From assembly GCA_014529385.2 (NCBI GenBank), contig CM043963.1, forward strand, positions 66,444,895 through 66,508,894: a stretch of DNA of 64,000 nt, given 5' to 3'. Position numbers and translations under genes: made by a program. The DNA is from Adiantum capillus-veneris (lineage: Eukaryota; Streptophyta; Polypodiopsida; Polypodiales; Pteridaceae). This document shows positions 19,939-30,786 of the stretch, piece by piece. Below the pieces are notes generated by a model. It did not search any database. It was given only the letters and a program-made list of their open reading frames with translations, and had not been told where the DNA came from. Position 1 is the first letter of the stretch. Each line of letters opens with the position of its first letter.

Positions 19939-22900
19939 TCATGCAGAGATTTTCATCCGCCTCAATGCAATGTATGCAAGAATGCGATAGCCAATAACCA
20001 TGATCACCAAGGCAAGCACCGACTGTTCCAATCCACCTGTCAGCTTTGTCTTTATTCTGTTGCTATATTGGATGTGTAGAAGGATCTTATAAGTGTGAGC
20101 TTGGAAGGAAATGTACTTGATCCATCCGATGAACATAGGGATGTGCTACAAATAAGCAAAACAGACCAACAACAAGATTAGCTTTTTCCTTTATTTGGCA
20201 TACAAAGGTGGTTTCTCTTGGTCCCCCACAAACTGCTCACAATATATAATCCTCTTACTAAATAATGTACTTATATAAGTTTTTACAAAACAAATTACCA
20301 AAATTCCTTGAAATTTGTGGAAATTCCCAAAATACCCTTTCAAAAATCACCAATATACTAGAATTTATGGAGAAACGATCTTCTCATAAAGAATTGCAAA
20401 AACAACAAAGTCTTTAGAGTAAGGGGATTATGGGAGTTTTGGAGAAATCGAAGGGCATTTGGGGATTTCTGGCTAAATTTGAGGGATATATATTGGGAAT
20501 TTCCACAAGTTTTAGGGGTATTTTGGTAAGTTTTCTTAGTTTTTACCATAAATATGAAATTCCAAATTATATAGAGTGAGGTAGGAATAACTTACTTGCA
20601 CAAAGTATCCTCCAGCTAACATGAAGGCCAACACAAAAACTGATGCATATGTAGAAGCTTTTTGAGCATCCATCACTGCTGCCCCGATACAAAATCCGAC
20701 TCCCTAATATAAAAACAAAAAGTTAAATCTATGTTAACCAATCTCCAATGTCTTTTTCTCTGTGAAATGCTCTTTAAATCCTTCAAAAAGGGAAACAAAC
20801 AATTTTTACTCCTAAATTTATTTTATCCAATGTAACTAGCTCATCTCTTATTTCAAACAAAAAAGTTGCCTAAAAACAACATAGCTTTAAAAATCCAATT
20901 TCATCATGCATTTTGCGCAAATATATGTATTACTTTTGGAGAATAAAGACCAACCCATGAGCGCATGTATCCCTCATTGAATGTCTATTAAAAATTAGCA
21001 AATCTTTTTTTGCAAAACTCATATACTGTGAGTACTTAATTATTATTTCCTTTTTGAAAAAAATATTAACAAGTCTTATGAAAGAGTTGTAAGTTATATA
21101 TATTAATAGTTAGAAAAAAATACCAAAATGCCCCCAAACTTTTTGGAAATTCTCAGATATCCCTCAAAATTTAGCCACAAACTCCAAGAATGTTATTTGA
21201 AATTTTTTTGGCAAAATACTAAAACATGTAAAAATCTTTGAAGACATTATGTTTTAAAGATGATCACAGGGCAGTTGGTTCTCCATCTTCGACACATAAT
21301 GGAACTAGGGTTTTTGATTACACGGTGGGCCTTTAATATGATAGTTCTCTATTATGCACAACATTGCCCTGCCAAACCTGGTCGACCAAAATCATTTCTA
21401 CTTGCATGCAACTCTGATTATAAGACTGATCTTGTTTTAAACCTCGGGGGGTTCACTATATGTAAACCCTCAACATTGTATGCATTCAAGGCCTAGCTGA
21501 AAGCTTATAGATGTAGTTTTTTCATGAATATAACACAAGCTTTTCTAGTTCAATCTATGTAGGTTCCCTTTGATCGGTACCCTTTTGTATGTTAAAAGAT
21601 GTATGAAAAATGGGGATAAATAACCCCTTTAATTGAAATAGAGGATGTGGTGTACCCTTATGTATGAAAAATGGGGCCAAATAACCAATTTCAAAGGTAC
21701 TTCTGTGTACTTTATATCTTGTCTCATTTAAAAGTTAGCAATCTTAGGGTGGGTTCAGACTAGGCGGCGGAAGAAAAAAGCAAAGGGGCGTTCTTCCTCC
21801 ATGGCAAAATTTAATTGGTTGGAGTTGAGCCACTCTTCTGCAGGGCCCTCCATTTTTCTTTCGACACCCCCCGCCCCCCCTCTCGGAAGAGTTGATGGCC
21901 TCTCTCAGCCCCCCTCACTTTTTCACTTTTCCTCCACACTGTTCACACTAGGCGGCGGCACATTTAGGAAACCTTGTTTCTTCCGTCGGTTCAATCTGAA
22001 CCCAGCCTTAGGCACAACCACTTCATGATACATTATATAAAACAGATAATATAGACAACAATTTTCAACTAATTATTGATTTTTAAACTTGGTGTACTAA
22101 TAAAAGTGACTAACCTGGGAGGCAACAACATCGAGACAGACTGCGAGCGTGGTGTAAATAAATGCTAGGAATGAGTGACGGAGATTAGTCATGAAATAGA
22201 GGATGAGAACAAAAGTGACAGCCAAAAAAAGCTCAATTGGCAGATCACTCAATGTGCGGGCCATGAAGTACGCGCTAAGGCGGTACATGTCTGTGGCTCT
22301 CTCCTTTGCTAGAATGGGCCTTTCCAATGGAAAGGTAAAAATAGCAGTGAATAAAGGAAAGTAGCCCCAAAACACTCCCATAAAAAATAAGAGTCCTTCC
22401 TGCATGACACAAATTTAGCATCCTTGCAAAGTAAGTTCTTTTAAGCCAGTAAATTACTAGGATTACAAAAACATTGAGATTTATATATGTACTGTTGATT
22501 TAATACCACCCTTGTTATTCAATGTTCCAAATTGTAGAATTTTGTCTTCTTGATGAAAACATCATCACATAAAAAGTTTTGGACAAATTCTCACAATAAA
22601 TTCCCACACTGTGACTTACCTCAACATCATGAACTTCTGCGAGGGAGGCACTACATACCTAACTAGGTACAGTCCCCTGCCCCCAATTGTACCTAGCTAG
22701 GTATGCGGTGCCTCTCAAGCAGAAGCTCATGATGTTATGCATTGTATGAAAAACATTGAAAGACACTATGTTTTTCCTACATTAGAAAATTTCTAAATCT
22801 TCTTCTTAGGTATGCGGTGCCTCTCAAGCAGAAGCTCATGATGTTATGCATTGTATGAAAAACATTGAAAGACACTTCGTTTTTCCTACATTAGAAAATT

Positions 22901-23854
22901 TCTAAATCTTCTTCTTAGGTATGCGGTGCTTCTCAAGCAGAAGCTCATGATGTTATGCATTGTATGAAAAACATTGAAAGAACTTCGTTTTCCTACATGA
23001 TAAAATTTTTAAATCTTCCTGGGTTACAATTAAAAACAATGGTTACCTGATCTAGTATATTGTCTGGTTTAGAACGCCACCACAGGCACCCTGCTAACAA
23101 TGCCGATGAGACCATTTGAAGAACCCTCATCCAACTAAAGTACTCATGTCTCCTTTCCTTAAATCCACGAATAAACAGGATTATAAATTGATCCCACCAT
23201 GACGTTGCCCATTGCCGCTTCTCAGATACTACAGCTTGCAGCTCTTTGAGATTTTGATGTAGTTTTTGATTTTGCAGTGACTTTGTTCTATCCCAAGTGG
23301 AAATTTGTTGCTCACAACAATCTACCAAATACTGCAATAAAATTCAATAATCTACTTAGGGTTATTATAATGGAAAATTATGTGTGAAACTATTAGGTGA
23401 ATTTAGGGCAGCATTTGACATATATATTAATTCTGAGCTTGAACCAAATATAATCACCTTTTTCACATCCTTGGCCAACAGTGTCATCGGACTAGCTTGA
23501 GTGGAATTGTGCTTTTCAGAGATTGGTTGCAATTTTTTTTGTTCTATATTGGGGGGCAAAGACATGTCACTAGTGTTTCCACTACACAAGTCAAGTAGAA
23601 AATCAGCAGGGTTCATAGGAATACGTGGTATAAAGCCTATAGAGTCAAAATATGTGAGTGCGCCCCTCGCTTTCCCGAAATAGGTGGGGTAGCCTTCTGA
23701 GAGCAAGATCAACTTATCAAACATGTGGAATGCTCGACTAGATGGCTGATGAATGGTGGCCATGACTGCACGTCCTTGCTGAAAATTTGGATAATGCAAA
23801 TTCCATTATATGTAATCAAACATGGGCCTTTCAAACCTCAAGACCTATTTTTAT

Positions 23855-23897
<43 letters not shown>

Positions 23898-24693
23898 GGA
23901 GTTGGTGACACCAGAGGCACCGCATACCTAGCTAGGTACGATTGGGTATATACATACATACATATACATATACATATATACACAAATGCAGATACTTTTA
24001 TACAAATACATATATACATACACATATACAGATACATGTATACACATGGACATACGCGTATAGATGTGTGCGCTTACAAGTGTGTGTGTGTGCACGCACA
24101 CACGTGCGTGGTAGTTCACATGGAAGGAAATGTGGTTACTTTTTTCAAAGAACTTACATGAGCAAGGTTTTGGAGGAGTCTTATGATGCGAAGAGCAGTG
24201 GTGGAATCCAAGCCAGAGGTGGGCTCATCTAGAAAAAGTAATGAGGGGTTAACAAGGATTTCTTGGCCAATACATACGCGCTTCCTCTCGCCACCGGAAA
24301 CACCACGTAAAAATTGGTTGCCAATAATTGTGTCTGCACACCTGACCAGCCCAAGTTGTGCCAACACTGCTCGAGCTCTCTCCACTTTTTTCTCCCTTGA
24401 AAACCCATTTGGTAGCCTAAGCAATGCTGAGAATATCAAAGTCTCCATTACCGTCAAATGTGGAAACAACACATCATCTTGTGTTACAAACCCTATCCTG
24501 CAATACAAAGGCAGTTATCCTCAATATTATTTTTATACTAAGAATGATTAGGTTATGCGTAAGCAAAATTCTTTGAAAACGGTTGTGTGTTTGGGAGTTA
24601 GTTCTCTAATTTGGTTGCTTTCCACCATAAAAACTCTTTGTTTTCAAGAAATTGTGAGTTGATTCATCGGTTTAATGATGCAAAAAGAAAAAA

Positions 24694-24734
<41 letters not shown>

Positions 24735-25504
24735 CGCGGTTCCCCATCGTTTATAAACACCATGGGTGAAAGTCATGGGATCTACGGCAAAAATTGAATC
24801 CACCGTTGATTCCCATCTCCACCATGCAAAAAAGTAGCCTCTCTGTCGGTCGCGTTGCGACTTGAGCCCTCCACCTCTCGCACTGGAGACGTGTACCCTA
24901 TCCAATCCACCTATCGCGTCACGTTGAATGCATAGCGACGTGTTAGCTTTAGATTCTAGCCCCCCCCCCCCCCCCCCCCCCCCCCCTGCGTTGATCCGGC
25001 AGTCTAAAGATCCCTGCCCCGTCAAAAAACGCCCCTATCGTACATCCCACGACCCACACCACGTGTCACTTATAAACGAGAGAGGGGGGCGCGGGGGGGG
25101 GGGGGGGGGGGGGGGGGGGACAATGTGGCAGTAGTCAGAGAGGTGAAAGGAGAAAATAAGACCTCTGCCCCTCCAAAAAAACGCCCCTGCCGTAGATCCC
25201 ACGACCCATACCCCGTGTCACTTATAAATGGGGGGGAGACAATGGCACAGTAGTCAAAGAGGTGAAAGGAAAAAAAAAGGCTTGAGTCACAAGGAGAGAG
25301 AGTTTTTCAGGTCAAAAGCTAGCGGGACCAAATAATTGTGTTTTCACCATAAAATTTTGTATGATTTTTGTTTATGTGTCAGAAGGAGTTTTTCTACTTG
25401 TTCATTCAGAAGGTGTAAATGCGTGATCTAATTCTACATAGCACGTATGTCGTGAGAGTGTTGTTAAGTGAGCCAAAACATTAGAAAGAGTGCATTTTCC
25501 TATG

Positions 25505-25590
<86 letters not shown>

Positions 25591-26419
25591 TCTCTTCAAG
25601 TTTTTGGTATAAGGAACATTATTATAGAGGATGGAGCCTGAGACCCACTGAGGGTTGGTCCGCCGACCACCGAGAAGATTGAGCAGTGTGGTCTTGCCAC
25701 TACCAGAAGGACCCATCATAGCTAGCATTTCCCCTGCCCCCACAGAGCCAGTGATGCCATGCAATATTTCCTTCTCCACTCCTCCATTTCCCCACGAACA
25801 TCCCCACTTGGTTGGTTTTTGGATTACCACTTTATACTTGACATCCTCAAACTGCAATAACAAGTTCAATGACAATTTATTCCGCCACATCATGTAAAGA
25901 TAATGATGTTGAAGGAGCTCAAGGGCAAGTTTCATAAGCACGAAACATCTCGGACTTCAAGTTCACAAACAAAAATCTAGCTATACGATGTCTACTAGGA
26001 CATGAATGCATAAAATACTACTCTAAGAGCTCCTCCAAAAACTTAAATCTTTATTAAAGGTACAACATTATTAGAAGGTTCCTCCAAAAAATTATTTTAT
26101 CAAAAGAAAAGGCACTTCTTATCATGTGTTACAACAAATACATATACATACATACGTAAATATACATATACACATAAATATACAGACATATATATATCTA
26201 CTAACATAATACATATACATACATACATAAATATACATAGACATATATATATCTACTAACATAATATGGCGGAGTACATAAACCTTTACACGTGTCTCTG
26301 TCTGCGAGATGTAGGCTAAACGCCAAGTGAGATGAAGGGGAGTGGAAGAGAGAGAGAGAGAGAGGCCGCCGAAGACGACCGACAATACTCGTATATATAT
26401 ATATGTGTGTATATGTATC

Positions 26420-26454
<35 letters not shown>

Positions 26455-27585
26455 TTTGTCATGAAAGAGCTTTTAAAGCTAGCCTAGTTTGATGGCCTAG
26501 CCATTATAGGAGCCCTATTCCGATGATATAGGCATCTCAAATGAGTCCCCCTCCATTGATCACTCCAAAGAGGACTCATTTGTGTGTTCAAGGACAAGAC
26601 TCAAGAGCCCTAACATCACAAAAATGCCAAGTGAACATAGTTGCTCCTTCCTTCATGGGAGAGTCAACAACATTTGAGCTTACAACCTACAGATTGTGAA
26701 GCACTAGCTTTTCCGTTACAGTAACTCAGTTAGGTGGGAACTCTCCTTTTTTCTTTTTCTTTTTGCAATCTAATGCTTCACATCAACTAGTTTTATGGGA
26801 CTGTGGCCACACACCGACACCCACATGCTGCAAGGATTGAAACATAGCATGCACGCTTTAAACCCCTTGCCTTTATTGTTAAGCTAGTTAGGTGGGAATG
26901 CTTAATGCAATGTGCATACTATGTGCAAATCATTGCTAGAACGTAGTGTAGAATCTAAAAATAGTTTTATGTGATTGTGCCCACACATCGACACCCACAT
27001 GCTGCAAGGATTGAAACATAGCATGCGCGCTTAAACCCCTTGCCTTTATTGTTAAGCTAGTTAGGCAGGAATGCTTAATGCAATGTGCATACTATGTGCA
27101 AATCATTGTTAGAACATAGTGTAGAATCTAAAGAGCGATACATGTTCATATCATTTATGAGTATGTATACAGCTTTGCAAGTTGTCTAAAGGTAGCGTCA
27201 AATGCAAACATATGATACCAAAATCAAGGAGGGAAATTGTGCTTTTGTTCTTGTTTCTAACAACTTGTAATCTTTGACCTAGGTCATTCTCTAGAGATGC
27301 TAGGAGATCTACAAGTTGGAGCTATGAAAAGCTCCACTTGATGACTATATGACTCTCACTTCTTTGTTGTGAGCGCTATGTTGTCCAAAGGCTCATGTGG
27401 AGTTGAAAGAAAATAGACAATCACCTTCCTTTAGAGCATGGAGATGCTCTTGTTGTTGTTGTGTGTAGTTGCGTATGTGTTTGAGAGAGAAAGAGATAAG
27501 AAGAGAAAGTTTAGCATCGTAGGCACAATCCTAAGAGACTCAGACATCTACTTGATAGTGTTGTTGTTATCATGTGTGTGTCTGC

Positions 27586-27647
<62 letters not shown>

Positions 27648-28536
27648 TTGAAGGTCCATGGAATAACCAAATACCGGTAGATCATACATAGGGTGGCAGG
27701 CTTGTGCCATGCATGGCATTCAATAGGCCCCAAAAGGACTTGTTAAGGTGTTTAGCATGGGGAGTTTCTAGCATTTAGTGGTTTGATAGAACCAACTAAA
27801 ACATACATCGAGATGCAATTTGCCAAATTCTAAAGGAAAGCTACCCAAGTAGGTCCCCAAAACGTTGTTTTTAAGGAAACCCATTAATTAGTTTTGGGGG
27901 GGAAGAAAGGAAAAGGGAAGGTGAGGAGAAAGAAACGGGGGGGGGGGGGGGGGGGGGGGAGGGGACGGGGGGTTTATTGTTTTTTTTTAATGCTTAAGGG
28001 GACCCCAAAGGGCAACGTAGACATATAGCCTAGTGGTTAAGCTTCAACCTTATTCTCCTACCTGACGAGGTCAAATCCTACCCATTAGGAATGGTTTTAA
28101 GTCGTCAGTGCATTGGACATGTTAATTGGAGATGCTAAAACATCTTGGGAAGATTCTATGTAATGAAAAGTGAAAGTAGAGTGTCTTATAGGGAACAATA
28201 ATTATGCTTAATGCCCACATTTGTAGCCAGTGGGGTTTATATCGGATAAAGACCTAGGTAAACAAAGATTGTCCTAAAAGTAATTTAAACCATGGTCTAG
28301 GCCTTCATTAGCATAGGTTTAGATGGGCAATTGCATTTTTGACATGCTAAAAGATGCCACATAGGAGAAGAGAGTAAGGGCTACAAATATGTTTGAAGGT
28401 TGTGGCCTATAGAAGGCCTGAGAAAAGCATTGAACTTTTATTTATACTATTATAAAAGGGGGAGGGATCCCCCCCCTCGCGAGATGTGGCGCGAGCTGCT
28501 TGATCCAACATGTGTGTCCTGCAAATCCCTGGCTAC

Positions 28537-28592
<56 letters not shown>

Positions 28593-30044
28593 GCCAGACT
28601 AGTGAGGATAAAGCTGGCGAAATAGTGCCACATGGAAACTCAATGATGACAAACCTTTTGCAATCATATGTTGCCCAAGAAGAAGTGATTATTAAGCAAT
28701 ATCTTTGGTATATGTAGGCAATAGTGAGAGCTACTTGACATGTTTTTTCATGTTTCTATAAAAAGGGACAGTGAGTAGTGGGCCACACACTCTTTCTCAT
28801 GATGTTCTTATGTAGGCCATAATGACCTTTCACCAAGTTTTAGCTTGGATATCTATGGCCTCATTTGTGAGGCATTTAAAAGGCTCCTTGTTTAGAAAGC
28901 CCGCTCAAAGCTCTTCATCTTATTGCCTGACATTAGACGGCAACAAACGGGTGTGCTATTGGAAACAAACCCAAATAGAACCTATCGTTTTGTAACGAAT
29001 AAGATGCAGCCATGCAAAGCATAGTTATTAGTAAGATGTAACTATGCCAAAATTGGCATAGTTACAAAAGGCCTTGCATTAGTTGCAAGTGGAACGTGTA
29101 ACCATTCATGAGACATAATTATTTCAATAAGTGATTGACAACCATACATCACGTGGCCACTACTTGGGAGGGGCCTTATTATAAGGACGATACCGAGTTG
29201 GGACTCGGGACCAGACAGAGTCTAGCACTTTTGGACAACACGAAAGAATACAAAAGGACCGGAAGAATACAAAAAAGCACACCTGGAGATAAATGCTTTC
29301 AGGAGGGTTCATATCTTTGCCCATTTCTAAGTCCATATATTCATCCAAATAGCTTTCATCAGCAGGAGGCGGCCTTGCTCTGGGAGCGCTTTCCCCTGTT
29401 TGCACACACAACTTCAAAATGAGTAGCTTGAGGCGTGTGTGTGCACGCGTGCGTGCTTGTGCGCCCTCGTACTTGCGCTCGCAAAGGGCAGCCCTAGCTT
29501 GAGCCCTCATAGCAAGCTTGTTAATCCCACAGAGTGGGATACATATGTGTGTAGTTATTTAGATTGCCATTACCATAAGTTACAGATTCTCACCCCCATC
29601 TCCATAGTAAAGTTCACCCTCTGGGACCTGCACATTCCCCGCAAGCGAGAATGGAACATGGAGCGGGCTTGCATTCGACCTCCGGATCTCGTCGTAGAAC
29701 CCCGCATTCATGTCATGCATATGCGGTGCTTGCAACTCATCTGCATCGCTGAGGCGGCCACTCGCCTTGCGTGTTCCAGGTAGCCCAAGCCCCTTCATCA
29801 TCATGGAAAAAGATTTGCGAGGAGGTTCACCAACATCGGCGCCTGCTGGGGTTGTTCTTGGCGTAATTGGGCCGCCGCCTCTTGTCGGAGTTCCCCCATA
29901 GCTGGGGTACTCATCGATGGATCTCCGCTCTTCGATCCAGCAGTAGTTGTGATCGAGGTAGGCATGGTTGTTGTAGTGGTTGGTGGTGGGAGACCGAGAC
30001 CGGTCGGGGGTGGGCATGCCTCTCGATCCTGCATTCATATTCAT
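19939..30044 (-). CDS. ABCG-subfamily half-transporter, ABCG21/22-like (9 exons, 790 aa)
   Basis: An ATP-binding cassette half-transporter of the plant WBC/ABCG type, expected to dimerise in the plasma membrane and export a lipid, hormone or similar substrate. Exons (minus strand): 30044-29594, 29395-29283, 25851-25589, 24497-24158, 23778-23458, 23331-23047, 22399-22115, 20703-20596, 20145-19939. All introns are GT-AG and the joined frame is open for 790 residues. Order: a Ser/Pro/Thr-rich N-terminus (about 1-180), then the nucleotide-binding domain with Walker [10 protein letters not shown] (235-243), Q-loop TQDD, signature VSGGERKR (342-349), Walker B LLFLDE (362-367) and H-loop His399. Six membrane segments follow, with a [18 protein letters not shown] lead-in to the first. 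The similarity I recall is to Arabidopsis ABCG22/21/27 (about 750 aa). The substrate cannot be read from the sequence. It appears intact; introns of up to 3.4 kb are loaded with repeats. Confidence 0.93.
20277..20545. repeat. MITE-like inverted-repeat element in ABCG intron 8
   Basis: The ends form an imperfect inverted repeat of about 45 bp built around ttaccaaaat..cc....cttgtggaaattccc (left about 20290-20335, right about 20490-20535). No target duplication could be defined. A partial copy lies at 21119-21200. Confidence 0.55.
21119..21200. repeat. Half copy of the intron-8 MITE family, in ABCG intron 7
   Basis: The sequence ataccaaaatgcccccaaac....ggaaattctcagatatccctcaaaatttagcc matches the reverse complement of about 20470-20530 with scattered changes. 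No second terminal repeat is present. Confidence 0.5.
21747..22007. mobile_element. Tourist/PIF-Harbinger-like MITE (261 bp) in ABCG intron 7
   Basis: Terminal inverted repeats GGGTGGGTTCAGACT (left) and GGCTGGGTTCAGATT (right end, reverse complement) are flanked by a TTA duplication (21744-21746 and 22008-22010). The 3-bp TTA/TAA duplication and GGG/GGC start fit PIF/Harbinger MITEs. Both ends also share an inner ctaggcggcgg motif. It has no coding capacity. Confidence 0.7.
22625..22733. repeat. Near-palindromic ~45-bp inverted repeat in ABCG intron 6
   Basis: The left arm 22625-22670 and right arm 22689-22733 are inverted copies with a few mismatches and an 18-bp spacer. The inner part (about 33 bp around tacctagctaggta) recurs at 23910-23941 in intron 4, so this is a dispersed module. 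Confidence 0.65.
22699..23025. repeat. Tandem repeat, 3 copies of 109 bp, in ABCG intron 6
   Basis: Units start with aggtatgcggtg at 22699, 22808 and 22917. The first two are almost identical and the third has small deletions. The tandem array begins in the right arm of the preceding inverted repeat and ends about 20 bp from the donor of intron 6. Confidence 0.85.
23857..24090. repeat. (CA)n and (TACATA)-rich microsatellite with a short dispersed module, ABCG intron 4
   Basis: A (CA)n run (about 23857-23893) is followed by the gaggcaccgcatacctagctaggta module (23912-23936) shared with intron 6, then by a tacata-rich tract and (GT)n. Together these make up most of intron 4. Confidence 0.7.
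24696..25240. repeat. Three copies of a poly-G-ended module (one inverted) in ABCG intron 3
   Basis: Long homopolymers occur at about 24696-24734 (G), 24961-24986 (C) and 25093-25119 (G). Next to them is a repeated module, gccgtagatcccacgaccc..gtgtcacttataaa. It ends in a G run and is found at about 25035-25119 and 25185-25237 in plus orientation and at about 24734-24795 inverted. Family unknown. Homopolymer lengths may be affected by assembly. Confidence 0.6.
25507..25588. repeat. (GT)n(GA)n compound microsatellite abutting the exon-3 splice donor of ABCG
   Basis: On the gene strand the exon ends ..AAGAGAAG at 25589 and the intron begins GTCTCTCTCT, running as (CT)n then (CA)n for about 80 bp. 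The microsatellite therefore begins at the GT of the donor itself. Confidence 0.85.
26122..26452. repeat. tacata-rich and (GT)n simple repeats in ABCG intron 2
   Basis: catacata/tatata-rich sequence from 26135 to 26270 with an internal duplication (atatatatctactaacataata twice), a (GA)n tract at about 26347-26363, then (TA)n and (GT)n at 26390-26452. Confidence 0.7.
26790..27135. repeat. Tandem duplication, 2 x 173 bp, ABCG intron 2
   Basis: Units starting agttttatg at 26790 and 26963 are collinear with few substitutions, including acacccacatgctgcaagg and gcttaatgcaatgtgc. Unit two ends near gtagaatctaaa at 27135. Confidence 0.8.
27590..28587. repeat. (GA)n tracts and a poly-G tract, ABCG intron 2
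   Basis: (GA)n at 27590-27645 and 28540-28587, and an uninterrupted G run of about 23 at 27937-27959. The sequence between them shows no gene. Confidence 0.8.
29038..29065. repeat. 28-bp near-perfect palindrome
   Basis: Arms GTAACTATGCCAA and TTGGCATAGTTAC (13 bp each) with a 2-base centre, in ABCG intron 2. A degenerate third copy (gcatagttat) lies just upstream. Probably a MITE remnant or hairpin. Confidence 0.6.
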
Positions 30045-30155
30045 ATATCTCTCTTTCCAGCTATTTGTTGAAGAAGCCAGCTTCTGTCAGGCTATTTTCT
30101 GTTGTACATGAATGGCTAGCTGTGTTTATGGTATCAGAAGTGCAAGAAGGAATAA

Positions 30156-30206
<51 letters not shown>

Positions 30207-30315
30207 ATAGTAGAAGGTGAGATCTTACTAGGGGCTTCAATAAAGGAGGGGAAGAAGCTTCACTGGCTGGCAAACTGGCTTTTGAGTGATGATAGAGTTA
30301 AATACAGGTGGTGTA

Positions 30316-30367
<52 letters not shown>

Positions 30368-30521
30368 GTGTGAGAGCAATCATGGACAAAGCAGTTCAGC
30401 TTTTCTCCTTTCCAGAAGATGTGCAAGCGCTCTTGAGCTTTTGGAATAAACTTACTGGGTTCTCTCTCCTCTCTCTGTCTCTCTCTCTCTCTCTGCTCAC
30501 ACACACACACATACACACATG

Positions 30522-30560
<39 letters not shown>
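30045..30560. repeat. 5' flank and presumed 5' UTR of ABCG with (CT)n and compound microsatellites
   Basis: Read on the gene strand, a (CT)n tract lies about 115-160 nt upstream of the start codon (30161-30204). It is followed upstream by compound (GT)n(GA)n tracts at 30311-30365 and 30466-30560. CT-rich 5' UTRs are common in plants. No TATA box was chosen. Confidence 0.6.
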
Positions 30561-30563
<3 letters not shown>

Positions 30564-30599
30564 CAACACTTGCTCACACACAGTGAATTGCCCACTTTA

Positions 30600-30749
30600 C
30601 TAACATTCTTTGCATCACGTGTACAAGGACTCACACTACATTCCTTTTGTCAAGATCGCACTAAGAAGACCTAACACTGTGCTGCCACGCTCCCCATGTC
30701 GGCTTCACCTTCCCAACTGTAGTAGTTAGCACACATGCTCCTCCTCCTC

Positions 30750-30786
<37 letters not shown>

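Noticed and set aside
29135-29510. Plus-strand 95-codon ORF opposite ABCG exon 2
   Set aside because: Shadow of the minus-strand exon 29395-29283; the minus strand joins in frame with canonical splice sites.
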